64,000 bases of DNA from NCBI RefSeq assembly GCF_000022545.1, contig NC_012883.1, forward strand, positions 1,781,801 to 1,845,800, written 5' to 3'. Both the position numbers and the translations under genes were made by a program. Positions 50,989-61,112 of this stretch are shown here, piece after piece (position 1 is the stretch's first letter; every line of letters starts with the position of its first letter). This DNA is from Thermococcus sibiricus MM 739. Lineage in GTDB: Archaea; Methanobacteriota_B; Thermococci; Thermococcales; Thermococcaceae. The notes under the pieces are model-generated. The model did not search any database and was not told the origin of the DNA. It worked only from the letters and a program-made list of their open reading frames with translations.

Positions 50989-52410
50989 ATGAACACCGTA
51001 CAGAGGATTGCAAAGAACATGGCGGTGCTTTTTGTGGCCAGGGTTGTGAGCATGTTACTTGGCTTTTTCTACGTAATGTACACTGCAAGGTACCTTGGCC
51101 CGGCAAACTATGGTATCCTTTCATTTGCTTTGGCTCTTACGGGCATTTTTGGGGTCATAGCAAACTTTGGGCTTGACCCTTTGACTGTTAGAGAAGTTGC
51201 GAGGGACAAAAGCCTTGCCAGGAAATATTTGGCGAATGGGATTGTTCTGAAGCTGCTTTTTGGAACTTTGACATTTCTGATCGTCTCGTTGGTTGTAAAT
51301 CTTTTGGGTTATCCCGAGATCACGATAAAGGTTGTTTACATAATAACTATCTCCATCATTATTGGAGGGATTAATAACCTCTTCAGCTCCATATACCAGG
51401 CCTTTGAGAGGATGGAGTTCATGTCCATCGGGCAGATCCTCCAGAGCGCGCTTTTCCTGGCTTTTGCAATAACTGCAATAAAGCTCGGCTTGAACGTAGT
51501 TCATTTTGCGATGATTTACCTAATCGTGAACTTGATTGTCCTTGGTTATCACGTTGTTATAACAGCCTTGAAGTTTTTGAGGCTCAAAATAGAGGTGGAT
51601 TTGGGATTTTGGAAGAGTGTTGTAAGGGAGGCGTGGCCTTTTTTAGGGATGAACGTTGCAATTATGATATATTTTAGAACAGATACGATTATGTTATCCA
51701 AATTAGTAGGTGACACTGCAGTAGGTATATATAATGCGGCTTACAAAATAGCAGATTTATCGCTTCTAGTTCCTAGTATAGGGGTATCCGTGGTTTTTCC
51801 AGTATTTTCGAGATCTTTTAAAAATAATTTAACATATTTTAAATTTCTATCAAATTTGTTAATTAAGAGTGCATGTTACATTGCCCTTCCCATGGCAATC
51901 ATTGTGACACTGTTTTCCAATAAAATTATCTTGGTTATCTTTGGACAAGATTATCTAAACTCAATATCAGTTCTAGAGATATTAATTTGGACATCTGCAG
52001 TTAAATATGTATCTATGTTTCAAGGGAATATAATGGTAGTAATTAATAAACAGAAATTTACATTTAAGGTTACTGTAATAATGGCGATATTAAATATAAT
52101 TTTGAATTTAGTACTAATTTCAAGGTATAGCTATGTTGGTGCGGCATTTGCAACACTAATAACTGAGATCACGGGCCTTACTATTGGTTTCGTTTTCATG
52201 AGTAGGTGGGGTTATAACTTCGATCTCCCAAGACTTCTCATAGTTGCTATTGCAACCTTAATTATGACTGCTATCCTTGTGAAAATAACTTCAAACGTTT
52301 TTAAGGCAGTGCTGCTAATCTTTATAATTTATTTAGTGGTTGTCTATCTTGCTGGATTTACAAAGGAGGATATAAAAATTTTACAAGAACATCTTAGGTT
52401 ATTAGCATAA
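50989..52410 (+). CDS. Polysaccharide flippase (Wzx-like), compositional mosaic
   Basis: A 473-aa MOP-superfamily exporter with ~12-14 helices (QRIAKNMAVLFVARVVSMLL, ARYLGPANYGILSFALAL, YFRTDTIMLSKLVGDTAVGI). It moves lipid-linked glycan units across the membrane. GAGGTG 5 nt upstream supports the ATG. Codons from about 51660 to 52180 are strikingly AT-rich (many ATA, TTA, AAT) compared with both ends, so the middle may come from another allele. Confidence 0.9.
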   Translation: MNTVQRIAKNMAVLFVARVVSMLLGFFYVMYTARYLGPANYGILSFALALTGIFGVIANFGLDPLTVREVARDKSLARKYLANGIVLKLLFGTLTFLIVSLVVNLLGYPEITIKVVYIITISIIIGGINNLFSSIYQAFERMEFMSIGQILQSALFLAFAITAIKLGLNVVHFAMIYLIVNLIVLGYHVVITALKFLRLKIEVDLGFWKSVVREAWPFLGMNVAIMIYFRTDTIMLSKLVGDTAVGIYNAAYKIADLSLLVPSIGVSVVFPVFSRSFKNNLTYFKFLSNLLIKSACYIALPMAIIVTLFSNKIILVIFGQDYLNSISVLEILIWTSAVKYVSMFQGNIMVVINKQKFTFKVTVIMAILNIILNLVLISRYSYVGAAFATLITEITGLTIGFVFMSRWGYNFDLPRLLIVAIATLIMTAILVKITSNVFKAVLLIFIIYLVVVYLAGFTKEDIKILQEHLRLLA

Positions 52411-52457
52411 AGTTGCGAGGAGTTCAAATGAAGAAGGATATTATTTTATCTTAGATT

Positions 52458-53402
52458 TTAGATATTATATAATAGCAAATAATAAACTTTCCTTAGGATT
52501 TTTCTTCCTAGACTGTTTTCACTCGTAGCAACAAGACCTAACAAGATTAAGGGGTACAAACTAATTGGATCAATCTTAACTAAAACCGGTAAGTAACTTA
52601 GCACAATTTTGCGTTCACCTAATTGAGCGTATGCAGAGGCTATTCTGTGATATAGCATTGCCCTTAGTTTTTTCGATATTCTATCTCCATATCGTTCCAA
52701 AAAATACGTGCTGACTAGTATTTGATCTCTTAACCATTCACGTCTGTCTGATAGGATGCTGTTTTTTCCATGTATTCTGTACATTGCTAATGGTTCGGGA
52801 ATATAGTAGAACTCATAATTGTATGCCAAATCAACCATAAACTTATAATCATTTAGATATTTTAGGCGTTCATCATATGTTATATCTTTGATATTTTTCT
52901 TTTTTAAAATAACGCTCTGACCAAAAATATAATTGCCCTTTAGAAGTTCTTCAAAGAGGTTACCACTTTTTTTCTTTTTTGAAGCCCCATACATTTGAGT
53001 AAAGGTCCCCCCTGTTGGGTTACCTTGTGCATCGATCACTAAACCCTCTGACCAAACTACCAAATCATCATTTTTCTCAAAGAATTTAAGTTGTTTTTCA
53101 AGTTTGTCCTTGACCCACACATCATCTGAAGAAAAAAGAGCAATGAACTTGCCCTTTGCTTTTCTCAATCCTTCATTCATCGTTCTAGCAATGCCCTTAT
53201 TATTTTTATGAAAGATTGCGCGAATTCGTTTGTCTTTTTTTTCATACGCTTTAATTATTTCCTTGGATCTGTCTTTTGATCCATCATCAATAATTATTAA
53301 CTCAAAATCAGGAAAAGTCTGATTTAACACACTCTCAATTGCTTGGGCAATGTATTTCTCATGATTATAGGATGGCATTATAACACTAACCGTTGGACGC
53401 AT
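52458..53402 (-). CDS. GT2-family glycosyltransferase
   Basis: A 314-aa GT-A enzyme: [51 protein letters not shown] (DxD-like SSDD), then a mostly helical C-terminus. It is soluble or peripheral. It overlaps the aminotransferase gene by 17 nt and is last in the 57.6-52.5 kb minus-strand operon. Donor sugar unknown; a dTDP-3-amino-sugar is plausible from context. AT-rich codons. Confidence 0.9.
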   Translation of the reverse strand: MRPTVSVIMPSYNHEKYIAQAIESVLNQTFPDFELIIIDDGSKDRSKEIIKAYEKKDKRIRAIFHKNNKGIARTMNEGLRKAKGKFIALFSSDDVWVKDKLEKQLKFFEKNDDLVVWSEGLVIDAQGNPTGGTFTQMYGASKKKKSGNLFEELLKGNYIFGQSVILKKKNIKDITYDERLKYLNDYKFMVDLAYNYEFYYIPEPLAMYRIHGKNSILSDRREWLRDQILVSTYFLERYGDRISKKLRAMLYHRIASAYAQLGERKIVLSYLPVLVKIDPISLYPLILLGLVATSENSLGRKILRKVYYLLLYNI

Positions 53403-54479
53403 CTTTGACCACCCTCGCTATCTTCTCCACTTCAGTATCACTCAAATGTGGAAACATTGGAAGAGACAATATCTCTTGGCTAATCTGTTCTGTGACAGGT
53501 AGTCTTACCTTAACCCCAAGGTCAAGGTAAGCTTTTTGGAGATGAACTGGAACTGGATAGTGAATCTGAGTCTTTATTCCATTCCTCAGTAGATATTGCT
53601 GAAGTTCATCTCTTTCTTTATGTCTTATCACATATAGATGATAAACATGCTTGGCCCACTCTTTCTCAACGGGTGTAATTACTCCAGTATCCTTTAAAAA
53701 CTCATTATATAATTTAGCAATTTCTCTTCTTCTCTCGTTCCATCTGTTCAAATATTTGAGCTTAACCCTTAGAATAGCCGCTTGGATCTCATCAAGCCTA
53801 CTGTTGACCCCTATGAAATCATGATAATACTTCTTAGGTGAACCGTAGTTCCTCATCATCCTTAACCTTTCAGCAAGCTCATTATCATTTGTAACTATTG
53901 CACCGGCATCTCCATAGGCTCCAAGGTTTTTTGTCGGGTAGAAACTAAAACAGGCCACGTGGCCGATGCTGCCGACTTTTTTCCCTTTATACTCGGCCCC
54001 ATGGGCTTGAGAAGCATCCTCTATTACATACAACCCATGTTTTTCAGCAATCTCCATTATTGGATCCATATCCGCAGGGTGTCCATACAAGTGAACGGGT
54101 ATGATTGCCTTCGTCTTTTTTGTAATTTTCTCCTCAATTTGATTTACATCAATTGTGTAAGTTTCTGGATCAATATCCACAAACACTGGCCTTGCTCCGT
54201 TTCTTACGATGGCATCAACCGTGGAGATGAATGTGTGCGAGACAGTAATAACTTCATCCCCTCTTCCGATTCCAAGAGCCTTAACGGACAAGTAGAGGGC
54301 ATCTGAACCTGAATTCACGCCAATAGCGTAATTAGCTCCCAGATATTTTGCAAATTCTTCTTCGAATTTTTTTAACTCTTCCCCAAGGATAAACCAACCA
54401 CTTTCAAGAACCCGCTGAACTGCATTGTCAATTTCCTCTTTAATTTCATGATATTCCCTCTTTACGTCGACGAATGGGA

Positions 54480-54483
<4 letters not shown>
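53386..54483 (-). CDS. DegT/DnrJ/EryC1 sugar aminotransferase (FdtB/QdtB-like)
   Basis: A 365-aa PLP enzyme opening [18 protein letters not shown], with [18 protein letters not shown] and Schiff-base K185 in [14 protein letters not shown]. The N-terminal motif and the GAYGDAG context are typical of 3-aminotransferases acting on dTDP-3-keto-6-deoxyhexoses. The 3,4-ketoisomerase gene in the same operon supports this. It overlaps both neighbours by 4-17 nt. Confidence 0.9.
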
Positions 54484-55481
<998 letters not shown>

Positions 55482-55486
55482 AACTA

Positions 55487-56413
55487 TCACCAAGATTCTA
55501 ATATTGCATAACCAAAACCACTCTTACCCATACCATTTCCATTGTAGAACATATATATCTTATCTTCATACTGAATGAGAGATGGGTAACACAACATTTC
55601 GGAGTCCCAGCCTCTCGGCGAGGGAGTAATACCAATCTCATGATCTTTTCGAACCCAATGAATCCCATCAAAAGATTCGGCGAATCCGGGAAGATAGTCA
55701 AAATGATTTCCTCGTTTAACGCCTTTCGTATAGAACATATAGTACTTTTCATTAAACTTGTATACTCTTGGACGGCCAATTCTATATTCAGTGTTGTTGT
55801 TAGGAATAACTATAGTTCCAGGTTTCCTTTCAAATGTAATACCATCTTTTGATTCAATGTATCTAATGTCATAACTTGGATAAGGTTTCCCCCCTATGTA
55901 TTCCCATTTATTCCCGGCCGCATACCAAATCCTCCACTTTCCGTTTTCAAAAAGGACTGAATGAATAGCTCTTATATACAATTCTCTATCTATACGATCC
56001 AAAATAGGAGCGTTGCTAATCCTTCTAAATGTATACCCTTCATCTTTACTTATTGCAAGACCACTAAATGCTAAGAACTTTGCTTTCTTAACAAGCTGAA
56101 ATCCAACATAGTACATTCTAATTTTATTTTTGTACTTAACAACATCCCCCAGAATCATACCATTATCATCAAAAGCACCTGGAATCCCTATATCAAGAAC
56201 TGGCTCCATGGAAATGTCCAATACCCTCGAAGGGTTGTCAGCCTTAACGTCTACATATCCGATTCTACTAACACCTTCATTATCTCTAAATCCCACGTAT
56301 ACTCTGATGGTCTCGTCGTCAAGTAAAATTGGAGTGGGCGTCATTGCAGAATGTTGCATCCATGGTTTTTCACCTTTTGGAGCATATATGCGTCCCATCT
56401 TTCTCCACTTCAT
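55487..56413 (-). CDS. GH130/GH43-like beta-propeller protein
   Basis: A 308-aa five-bladed-propeller-type protein with repeated strand-turn blades (VYVGFRDNEGVSRIGYVDV, RMYYVGFQ, WRIWYAAGNKWEY, KYYMFYTKGVKRGNHF, KIYMFYNGNG). It resembles glycoside phosphorylases/hydrolases of families 130 and 43. No signal peptide, so it acts in the cytoplasm, perhaps in sugar recycling or as a transferase in glycan assembly. It overlaps the acetyltransferase gene by 4 nt. Confidence 0.75.
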   Translation of the reverse strand: MKWRKMGRIYAPKGEKPWMQHSAMTPTPILLDDETIRVYVGFRDNEGVSRIGYVDVKADNPSRVLDISMEPVLDIGIPGAFDDNGMILGDVVKYKNKIRMYYVGFQLVKKAKFLAFSGLAISKDEGYTFRRISNAPILDRIDRELYIRAIHSVLFENGKWRIWYAAGNKWEYIGGKPYPSYDIRYIESKDGITFERKPGTIVIPNNNTEYRIGRPRVYKFNEKYYMFYTKGVKRGNHFDYLPGFAESFDGIHWVRKDHEIGITPSPRGWDSEMLCYPSLIQYEDKIYMFYNGNGMGKSGFGYAILESW

Positions 56414-57153
56414 ATCTCGTCACCCCTAACACCAAATACTTCATAACTACTTTTTGGAAGTCTGCGGGCAGGATTTCCCACATAAACTCCTCCCGGTTCT
56501 GTTATATCTTTTACTACTATCGCCCCATTTCCTATTATAGTGTCTTTGGCGATTTTTATCCTATCATTTAACGAACAATTAACCCCTAAAAAACTGTATT
56601 CCCCAATCTCGCAAAAACCGGAAATTATTACACCAGATGCTAAATAGCAATGATCCTTTATCACACTTCTATGCCCTATGTGATTCTTAGCCCAAATCAC
56701 AACGTTGTTTCCAATTTTGACTTTTCTCTGGATATTATTATATTCAAATATGAAACAATTGTCACCAATTTCAACGTCCCTGCCTATGAACACAGTTGGA
56801 TGAATAAATGTTACCAGAGTATACCCTTTTCTCTTGGCTTCATGATATAATCTCGCCCTAACTCGGTTAAGTTTTGTGTAACTTACTGCAACAAACGCCT
56901 TATATTTTTCAGGAGGGTATATTTCTTCTACATTTTCGAAAGGAACTACTGGAAGACCAAATAACTTCGTTTTATCTAAGTACTCCCTCTCAACGGCAAA
57001 TGCAACAACTTCATATGGGGAATAATCAGTAAAATATTCATAAGCAATTTCTGCAGTTTCTCCCGTCCCGATTATAACAAGTTTTTCAGTCTTTTCATTT
57101 TGCTTCCCGAGTAAGTTTATTGAGTTTTTCTCTAACTTCTCTATCCGATTCAT
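56410..57153 (-). CDS. PglD/NeuD-like sugar O/N-acetyltransferase
   Basis: A 247-aa enzyme with an N-terminal PglD_N Rossmann-like domain (LVIIGTGETAEIAYEYFTDY, ~25-105) and a C-terminal left-handed beta-helix (GRDVEIGDNCFIFEYNNIQ, VIIWAKNHIGH-type repeats, GNGAIVVKDITEPGGVYVG). It probably acetylates the amino group of the dTDP-3-amino-3,6-dideoxyhexose. GGGGAGG 8 nt upstream favours the ATG at 57153, which overlaps the ketoisomerase gene by 59 nt; a later start would lack a ribosome binding site. Confidence 0.85.
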   Translation of the reverse strand: MNRIEKLEKNSINLLGKQNEKTEKLVIIGTGETAEIAYEYFTDYSPYEVVAFAVEREYLDKTKLFGLPVVPFENVEEIYPPEKYKAFVAVSYTKLNRVRARLYHEAKRKGYTLVTFIHPTVFIGRDVEIGDNCFIFEYNNIQRKVKIGNNVVIWAKNHIGHRSVIKDHCYLASGVIISGFCEIGEYSFLGVNCSLNDRIKIAKDTIIGNGAIVVKDITEPGGVYVGNPARRLPKSSYEVFGVRGDEI

Positions 57154-57577
57154 CCCAAAAACCTCCCCTTGACATTTTCTTAAAAGTTTCGTAGTCCCTT
57201 ATATAATCTTTCTCATCGTATGGCATCGATGCCAACACCAAAGCTACTGAATTTGAAGAAAAGTTAACCAACTCCCTCCAGATTCCAGGTGGAATATACA
57301 GGCCATAGTGGGGCCTGTTGAGGAACACACTTTTTCTTTTGTATCCATCATCAATTATTACCTCAAAGCTACCGCTCAACGCTATAATCACTTGTTCGAG
57401 ATTTATGTGTGCATGTCCACCTCTCGTTGCTCCAGTAGGGACGTCATACAAGTAGTATACCCTCCTGATTTCAAAGGGCACATGCTTGTTTTCTTCAATG
57501 AATGTTAGGTTCCCCCGGTAATCTGTGACTACTGGGAAGTTAATAATTTTGCATAAGCTTATTCTGTCAGTCGGCAT
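57095..57577 (-). CDS. fdtA: dTDP-4-oxo-6-deoxyglucose 3,4-ketoisomerase (FdtA/QdtA-like cupin)
   Basis: A ~160-aa WxcM-type cupin: FPVVTDYRGNLTFIEENKHV, RRVYYLYDVPTGATRGGHAH (metal/catalytic histidines), FLNRPHYGLYIPPGIWRELV. It moves the keto group from C4 to C3 so the aminotransferase can make a 3-amino sugar. QdtA and FdtA differ in C4 stereochemistry and cannot be told apart here. First gene of the operon; the ATG at 57577 has GGAGG 8 nt upstream. Confidence 0.9.
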   Translation of the reverse strand: MPTDRISLCKIINFPVVTDYRGNLTFIEENKHVPFEIRRVYYLYDVPTGATRGGHAHINLEQVIIALSGSFEVIIDDGYKRKSVFLNRPHYGLYIPPGIWRELVNFSSNSVALVLASMPYDEKDYIRDYETFKKMSRGGFWDESDREVREKLNKLTREAK

Positions 57578-57616
57578 AAGCATTTCCTCCATTATTTCTT
57601 ATCAGATTTAAATAAT

Positions 57617-57913
57617 TTAATCATTTCGTTTGGGCTTATCTGCTTTGTAATGTGCAAGCAGCAATACCTCCAGCACATCTCCGGGCTTTATATTCATGAC
57701 CTCCCTAAGGGCTTTGGGGATGACTAAGGCCCCTTGCTCACCAACACGGGCTGTAAAAGTTCCTTCTCTCGCTTTTTCATTGTTTTCGTACTTTATTATC
57801 TTAACCTCAACAAAATCACCCTCATTTATTCCATAGAACTTTCTCGTGCCTGCCGGGATTATTATCCTGCCGATCTTGTGAACGACGACGTGAAACTTTG
57901 CTAGAACTTCCAT
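57617..57913 (-). CDS. Tandem SpoVT/AbrB-domain DNA-binding protein
   Basis: A 98-aa protein with two AbrB-type swapped-hairpin units: VVVHKIGRIIIPAGTRKFYG followed by INEGDFVEVKII (~8-40), and ARVGEQGALVIPKALREVM followed by IKPGDVLEVLLL (~53-85). One chain may form the whole two-unit barrel that normally needs a dimer. It is probably a transcriptional regulator or antitoxin; no toxin gene is adjacent. The next operon (fdtA) lies 40 nt away, transcribed toward its neighbour's promoter region. ATG at 57913 after GGGGAGTGGG. Confidence 0.82.
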   Translation of the reverse strand: MEVLAKFHVVVHKIGRIIIPAGTRKFYGINEGDFVEVKIIKYENNEKAREGTFTARVGEQGALVIPKALREVMNIKPGDVLEVLLLAHYKADKPKRND

Positions 57914-58723
57914 ACCCACTCCCCTAATGGTTTTGAATTATTTTCGTTAATATGCTTTTGGGTACCCAAACAAGGTTTATTCGGGTTTCGTATTTTCGAG
58001 TATAAGGCCCTCTAGAGCCACTGTGAGCGACAAAAACATGCTCGAACCTTCTATAATCCTTAATTAGTCTAGAAAAGCCTTTGACGTTCACAAGAAACGC
58101 GTGTTGAAAAACAACGGAAAAAGAAATGCTTAGCAGTTCTCTCACATCACGAGCAGAGAAAGGTGAGAAAATGGTGCAAATGATGAGAAAGACGCACAAA
58201 AGCCTACAAAAAATGAGAACCGAAAAGCGAAAACTTTATTTTCCAAAGAATACTCTAGCAATTCCAGAAATTAAGGGCGAACTTTCTCGAATCCCCCAAA
58301 TTGAGTTACATCCATTGAGGAGAGAGAAAATCCTTAAAATTTTTTAAGATTTGTGGATTTTGCCAGGCTGTTTTGGTCAGTTTAAATAAGGTCTAATGCG
58401 AGCATTGTCTTCCGCTTGGCATTTGCAGCAATTTGCATTCATTAATCCGCTTTCAAACCATGGGGCACCACCAACTGGGCTTCTATTATGGTTTGCAGTC
58501 AGTTTTCAGCGTTTGCACAATTTTTTCATCCATTTTCCAAGTTTTGTTTGTTTTTGCAGTTTTGCAAGGTTTTTTTCATATATCATACTATGGAATATGC
58601 CTAATATCCCTAGAAAACCCCCATATACAGGCGGTAAGAGCCGTGAATTTTTTGCGACTCAAGTTACCCAAACACGAGAAAAAGAAAAACATATCCCCAT
58701 CCTCATTATCCCGAAAACCTTAA
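57914..58723. other. 810-base stretch without a supported gene
   Basis: A plus-strand open frame near 58171-58347 (ATG after GGTGAGAAA; basic, ~58 residues) is possible but has no recognisable family. From about 58422 to 58567 the hexamer TTTGCA occurs six times in a pyrimidine-rich context. A half of an inverted repeat is at 58640-58656. Confidence 0.4.
58640..58656 (+). repeat. Inverted repeat, left copy
   Basis: GCCGTGAATTTTTTGCG; its reverse complement recurs at 59128-59144 with one mismatch. The pair encloses a small gene and its operator-like palindrome. Confidence 0.6.
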
Positions 58724-58760
58724 ATATCATTTTACAATATTTTATATCAGAAAATGATAT
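58724..58760 (+). promoter_or_regulatory. Operator-like inverted repeat over a promoter
   Basis: Arms ATATCATTTT (58724-58733) and AAAATGATAT (58751-58760) are perfect 10-bp inverted copies around the TATA-like ATATTTTATATC. The right arm ends 11 nt before the ATG of the next gene and is followed by GGTGAT. Autoregulation is inferred. Confidence 0.6.
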
Positions 58761-58771
58761 GGTGATCAAAA

Positions 58772-59089
58772 ATGCTAGACCTCAACGAGGTCGATAGCAT
58801 CTTGGAAAGGACAAAGCTCAGGCTCCTCATCCAAGAGAAAAGCAAACTGGCAGGAGCCGATACGCTTGATTCAGTAGTTCTTCTTAGGAACGGGCGCATA
58901 TTAATTCTTTTATTGCTCGAAAAAGAACCTAAAAAGAAAGATTTAATAAATACCAAATGTTCTGATTTAGAGTTCTGGTTTATGTGGAAGGATAAGGACA
59001 AAGTGTACGTTCAGAAGGCAGGGGATAAAGACGTCATTCCTCTCGAACTTGGAGAAGTCGATGCCTTCATAGACCTTGTACTCCAGTGA
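58772..59089 (+). CDS. Small hypothetical protein
   Basis: A 105-aa soluble protein, charged, with an N-terminal helix (LNEVDSILERTKLRLLIQEK) and three strands (VVLLRNGRILILLLLEKE, EFWFMWKDKDKVYVQ, VIPLELGEVDAFIDLVLQ). No known family recognised. GGTGAT lies 6 nt upstream of the ATG and a 10-bp inverted repeat covers the promoter, so it is a real, regulated gene. It sits between the two inverted repeats at 58640 and 59128. Confidence 0.7.
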   Translation: MLDLNEVDSILERTKLRLLIQEKSKLAGADTLDSVVLLRNGRILILLLLEKEPKKKDLINTKCSDLEFWFMWKDKDKVYVQKAGDKDVIPLELGEVDAFIDLVLQ

Positions 59090-59127
59090 GGTTGTGAGTG
59101 TCGAACTTCACTATACAAAGGTAGTCC

Positions 59128-59144
59128 CGTAAAAAATTCACGGC
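59128..59144 (-). repeat. Inverted repeat, right copy
   Basis: CGTAAAAAATTCACGGC; reverse complement of 58640-58656 except for one base, and similarity continues for ~5 more bases outward (CTTA). Confidence 0.6.
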
Positions 59145-59201
59145 ACTTAACAGGGGTCAACTTGAGGGTAAAGCTTTTAATAGAGTTCGTCATAATATTA
59201 T

Positions 59202-60023
59202 ATGATGAACTCGGAAATCCTTGACTTCCGAACGTTGCTCACCATAATATACGAACACTTCGGGACGGGCGAGTTCACGGCGAGGGAACTTAGCGACCGC
59301 CTTAGGGAGGCAATTTCCAATCCAGCGTTAATAGCAAATCCCGCTTTCTTGAAGGTTTACCGCAGGGTTAGCAAGAAGATGATCTCTAACGACTTGAGAA
59401 GGCTCTACGCCATGGGCTTTCTGAAGAGGAGGAGGGTGAAGAGGAAAGTTATGACCAAGAGCGGGAAGGTCTGCCACAGGGGCTATGAGTACAGGTACTC
59501 GCTTTCGAGCCAGGGACTGAAGTACCTTGCTTATATGGCGAGCGGTGGGCATGAGAGGGAGGAGCAGGAGGGGTTTGAGGATTTTCTCGTGAAGATTTTT
59601 ATAGAAAAGAAAGCCCCTGAAGAAATTAGGGACATTTTGTGGGAGTTTTATGAAACCCAGATGAAGGATAGGAAGGGCTTCAGGAGGTTCTCGACTTCCC
59701 AGATGGCCTTCTGGGATAAGGTTTTGGAGCGTATAACTGAAATTTTTAGGGACAAAAGGATTAAATCGCTCGAAGAAAGAGTTAAGGCTCTTGAAGAGGA
59801 GAATAAAGAACTCAGGGAGAAAATAAGGAAACTTGAAATGGAAAAAACAGCGTATAAAACCCTTAATGAGAAGCTTTTACTGATGTTAACTGAGATAATG
59901 GAGCTTACGGACAGGGCGCTTGAGAAAGCGGAGCACTTCAAAGAAGAGAACGAGAGATATAGGGAGATTGTTAAAAGGGTCAATAAAGTGTTTGCTGAAC
60001 TCGGGCCCATAACGGGGAAATGA
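59202..60023 (+). CDS. Winged-helix protein with long C-terminal coiled coil
   Basis: A 273-aa protein. Residues ~8-115 look like a winged-helix domain (LLTIIYEHFGTGEFTARELS, KKMISNDLRRLYAMGFLKRR, YEYRYSLSSQGLKYLAYM). A linker and a coiled coil of ~80 residues follow (SLEERVKALEEENKELREKI), ending LGPITGK. It is probably a DNA-binding regulator that oligomerises through the coil; similar proteins occur near plasmid- and virus-derived regions in Thermococcales, though I cannot assign a target. The start ATGATG follows a TATA-like TTTTAATAG by ~25 nt, so the mRNA is near-leaderless. Confidence 0.75.
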   Translation: MMNSEILDFRTLLTIIYEHFGTGEFTARELSDRLREAISNPALIANPAFLKVYRRVSKKMISNDLRRLYAMGFLKRRRVKRKVMTKSGKVCHRGYEYRYSLSSQGLKYLAYMASGGHEREEQEGFEDFLVKIFIEKKAPEEIRDILWEFYETQMKDRKGFRRFSTSQMAFWDKVLERITEIFRDKRIKSLEERVKALEEENKELREKIRKLEMEKTAYKTLNEKLLLMLTEIMELTDRALEKAEHFKEENERYREIVKRVNKVFAELGPITGK

Positions 60024-60122
60024 AAGTTTGGGTCCTTTTGTTATTAACACAACTGCTGCTAAAATGTTAAAAAACAAAGCTTTTAAACTTTTTAACTTTT
60101 CTATATTCTTGAGGTGTAATTG

Positions 60123-61112
60123 GTGTTTCCCCGTGTCTCTATAATTATTTTGAACTGGAACGGCTGGAGGGATACGATAGAGTGCTTGGAATCGGTTTAC
60201 AGGATCACTTATCCTAATTACGATGTTGTTGTTGTTGATAATGGTTCCCAGGATGATTCTGTTCAAAAGATTAAGGAGTATGCTGAGGGGAAAGTCAGGG
60301 TTAATTCAAAGTTTTTTGAATATAATACAGAAAATAAGCCGATTAAGGTTTTCGAGGTTAGTGAGGACGATGCGAGGGAAGGAAGGTTCAACAGGCCACT
60401 TTATGAGAAGTATGACGTTGATAGGAGAATGATCTTGATCAAAAACAAGGACAATTACGGCTTTGCAGGCGGGAATAACATAGGAATAAAATTTGCACTA
60501 AGCGTTTTGAATCCCGAATACATACTGCTTTTGAACAACGACACGGTAGTTGATCCAAAGTTCTTGGATGAGCTTGTCAAAGTTGCTGAAAGCGACGAAA
60601 AAATAGGGATTGTTGGGCCAAAAATTTACTATTATGATTATAAAGGGAGAAGTGATGTAATTTGGTTTGATGGTGGACGTATCCATTGGTGGTGGCTTTG
60701 GGCATATTCTTCTAGTAAAGATTCTGAAAGAGACACCCATCCTAGAAATGTTGAATGGATCACAGGGGCCGCCTTAATGATGAATACCAAATATTTTAAG
60801 ACATTGAATTCCAAATACTTCTTTGGGAACGAAGATGTTGAGCTAGGTATAAAAGCCAATCGCAAAGGGTTGAGGGTCATCTGTGTTCCCAGTTCTAAAG
60901 TCTGGCACAAAGTTGGTGTTTCACGAAAAAAGGCCAAAGTTAATATAAGAGCATTAGAGGGATATTTCAATTTTGTTCGTGTAAACTTTTCTTCTCTAAC
61001 GTATGCTTACCAAGTTGTAATCAACACTTTGCTCATTCCAGTCCGTTTTATTTTAAACAGAGATTTAAACATGCTTTATTACCTTCTCCAGAAGTTTAAA
61101 CAACGGCAATGA
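60123..61112 (+). CDS. GT2-family glycosyltransferase (rhamnosyltransferase-like)
   Basis: A 329-aa GT-A enzyme: PRVSIIILNWNGWRDTIECL, VVVVDNGSQDDSVQKI, KDNYGFAGGNNIGIKFAL, LLLNNDTVVDPKFLDEL (DxD-like NND) and the C-terminal acceptor region TGAALMMNTKYF with FGNEDVELGIKANRKG. This pattern matches the WcaA/rhamnosyltransferase group; dTDP-rhamnose from the rml genes could be its donor. GAGGTG upstream favours the GTG at 60123. It converges on the GT-C gene with a 17-nt overlap. Confidence 0.9.
   Translation: MFPRVSIIILNWNGWRDTIECLESVYRITYPNYDVVVVDNGSQDDSVQKIKEYAEGKVRVNSKFFEYNTENKPIKVFEVSEDDAREGRFNRPLYEKYDVDRRMILIKNKDNYGFAGGNNIGIKFALSVLNPEYILLLNNDTVVDPKFLDELVKVAESDEKIGIVGPKIYYYDYKGRSDVIWFDGGRIHWWWLWAYSSSKDSERDTHPRNVEWITGAALMMNTKYFKTLNSKYFFGNEDVELGIKANRKGLRVICVPSSKVWHKVGVSRKKAKVNIRALEGYFNFVRVNFSSLTYAYQVVINTLLIPVRFILNRDLNMLYYLLQKFKQRQ

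Noticed and set aside
58396..58797. 133-codon plus-strand frame in the TTTGCA-rich stretch
   Set aside because: Low-complexity Phe/Leu-rich translation of pyrimidine-rich DNA, and it runs through the promoter of the gene at 58772.
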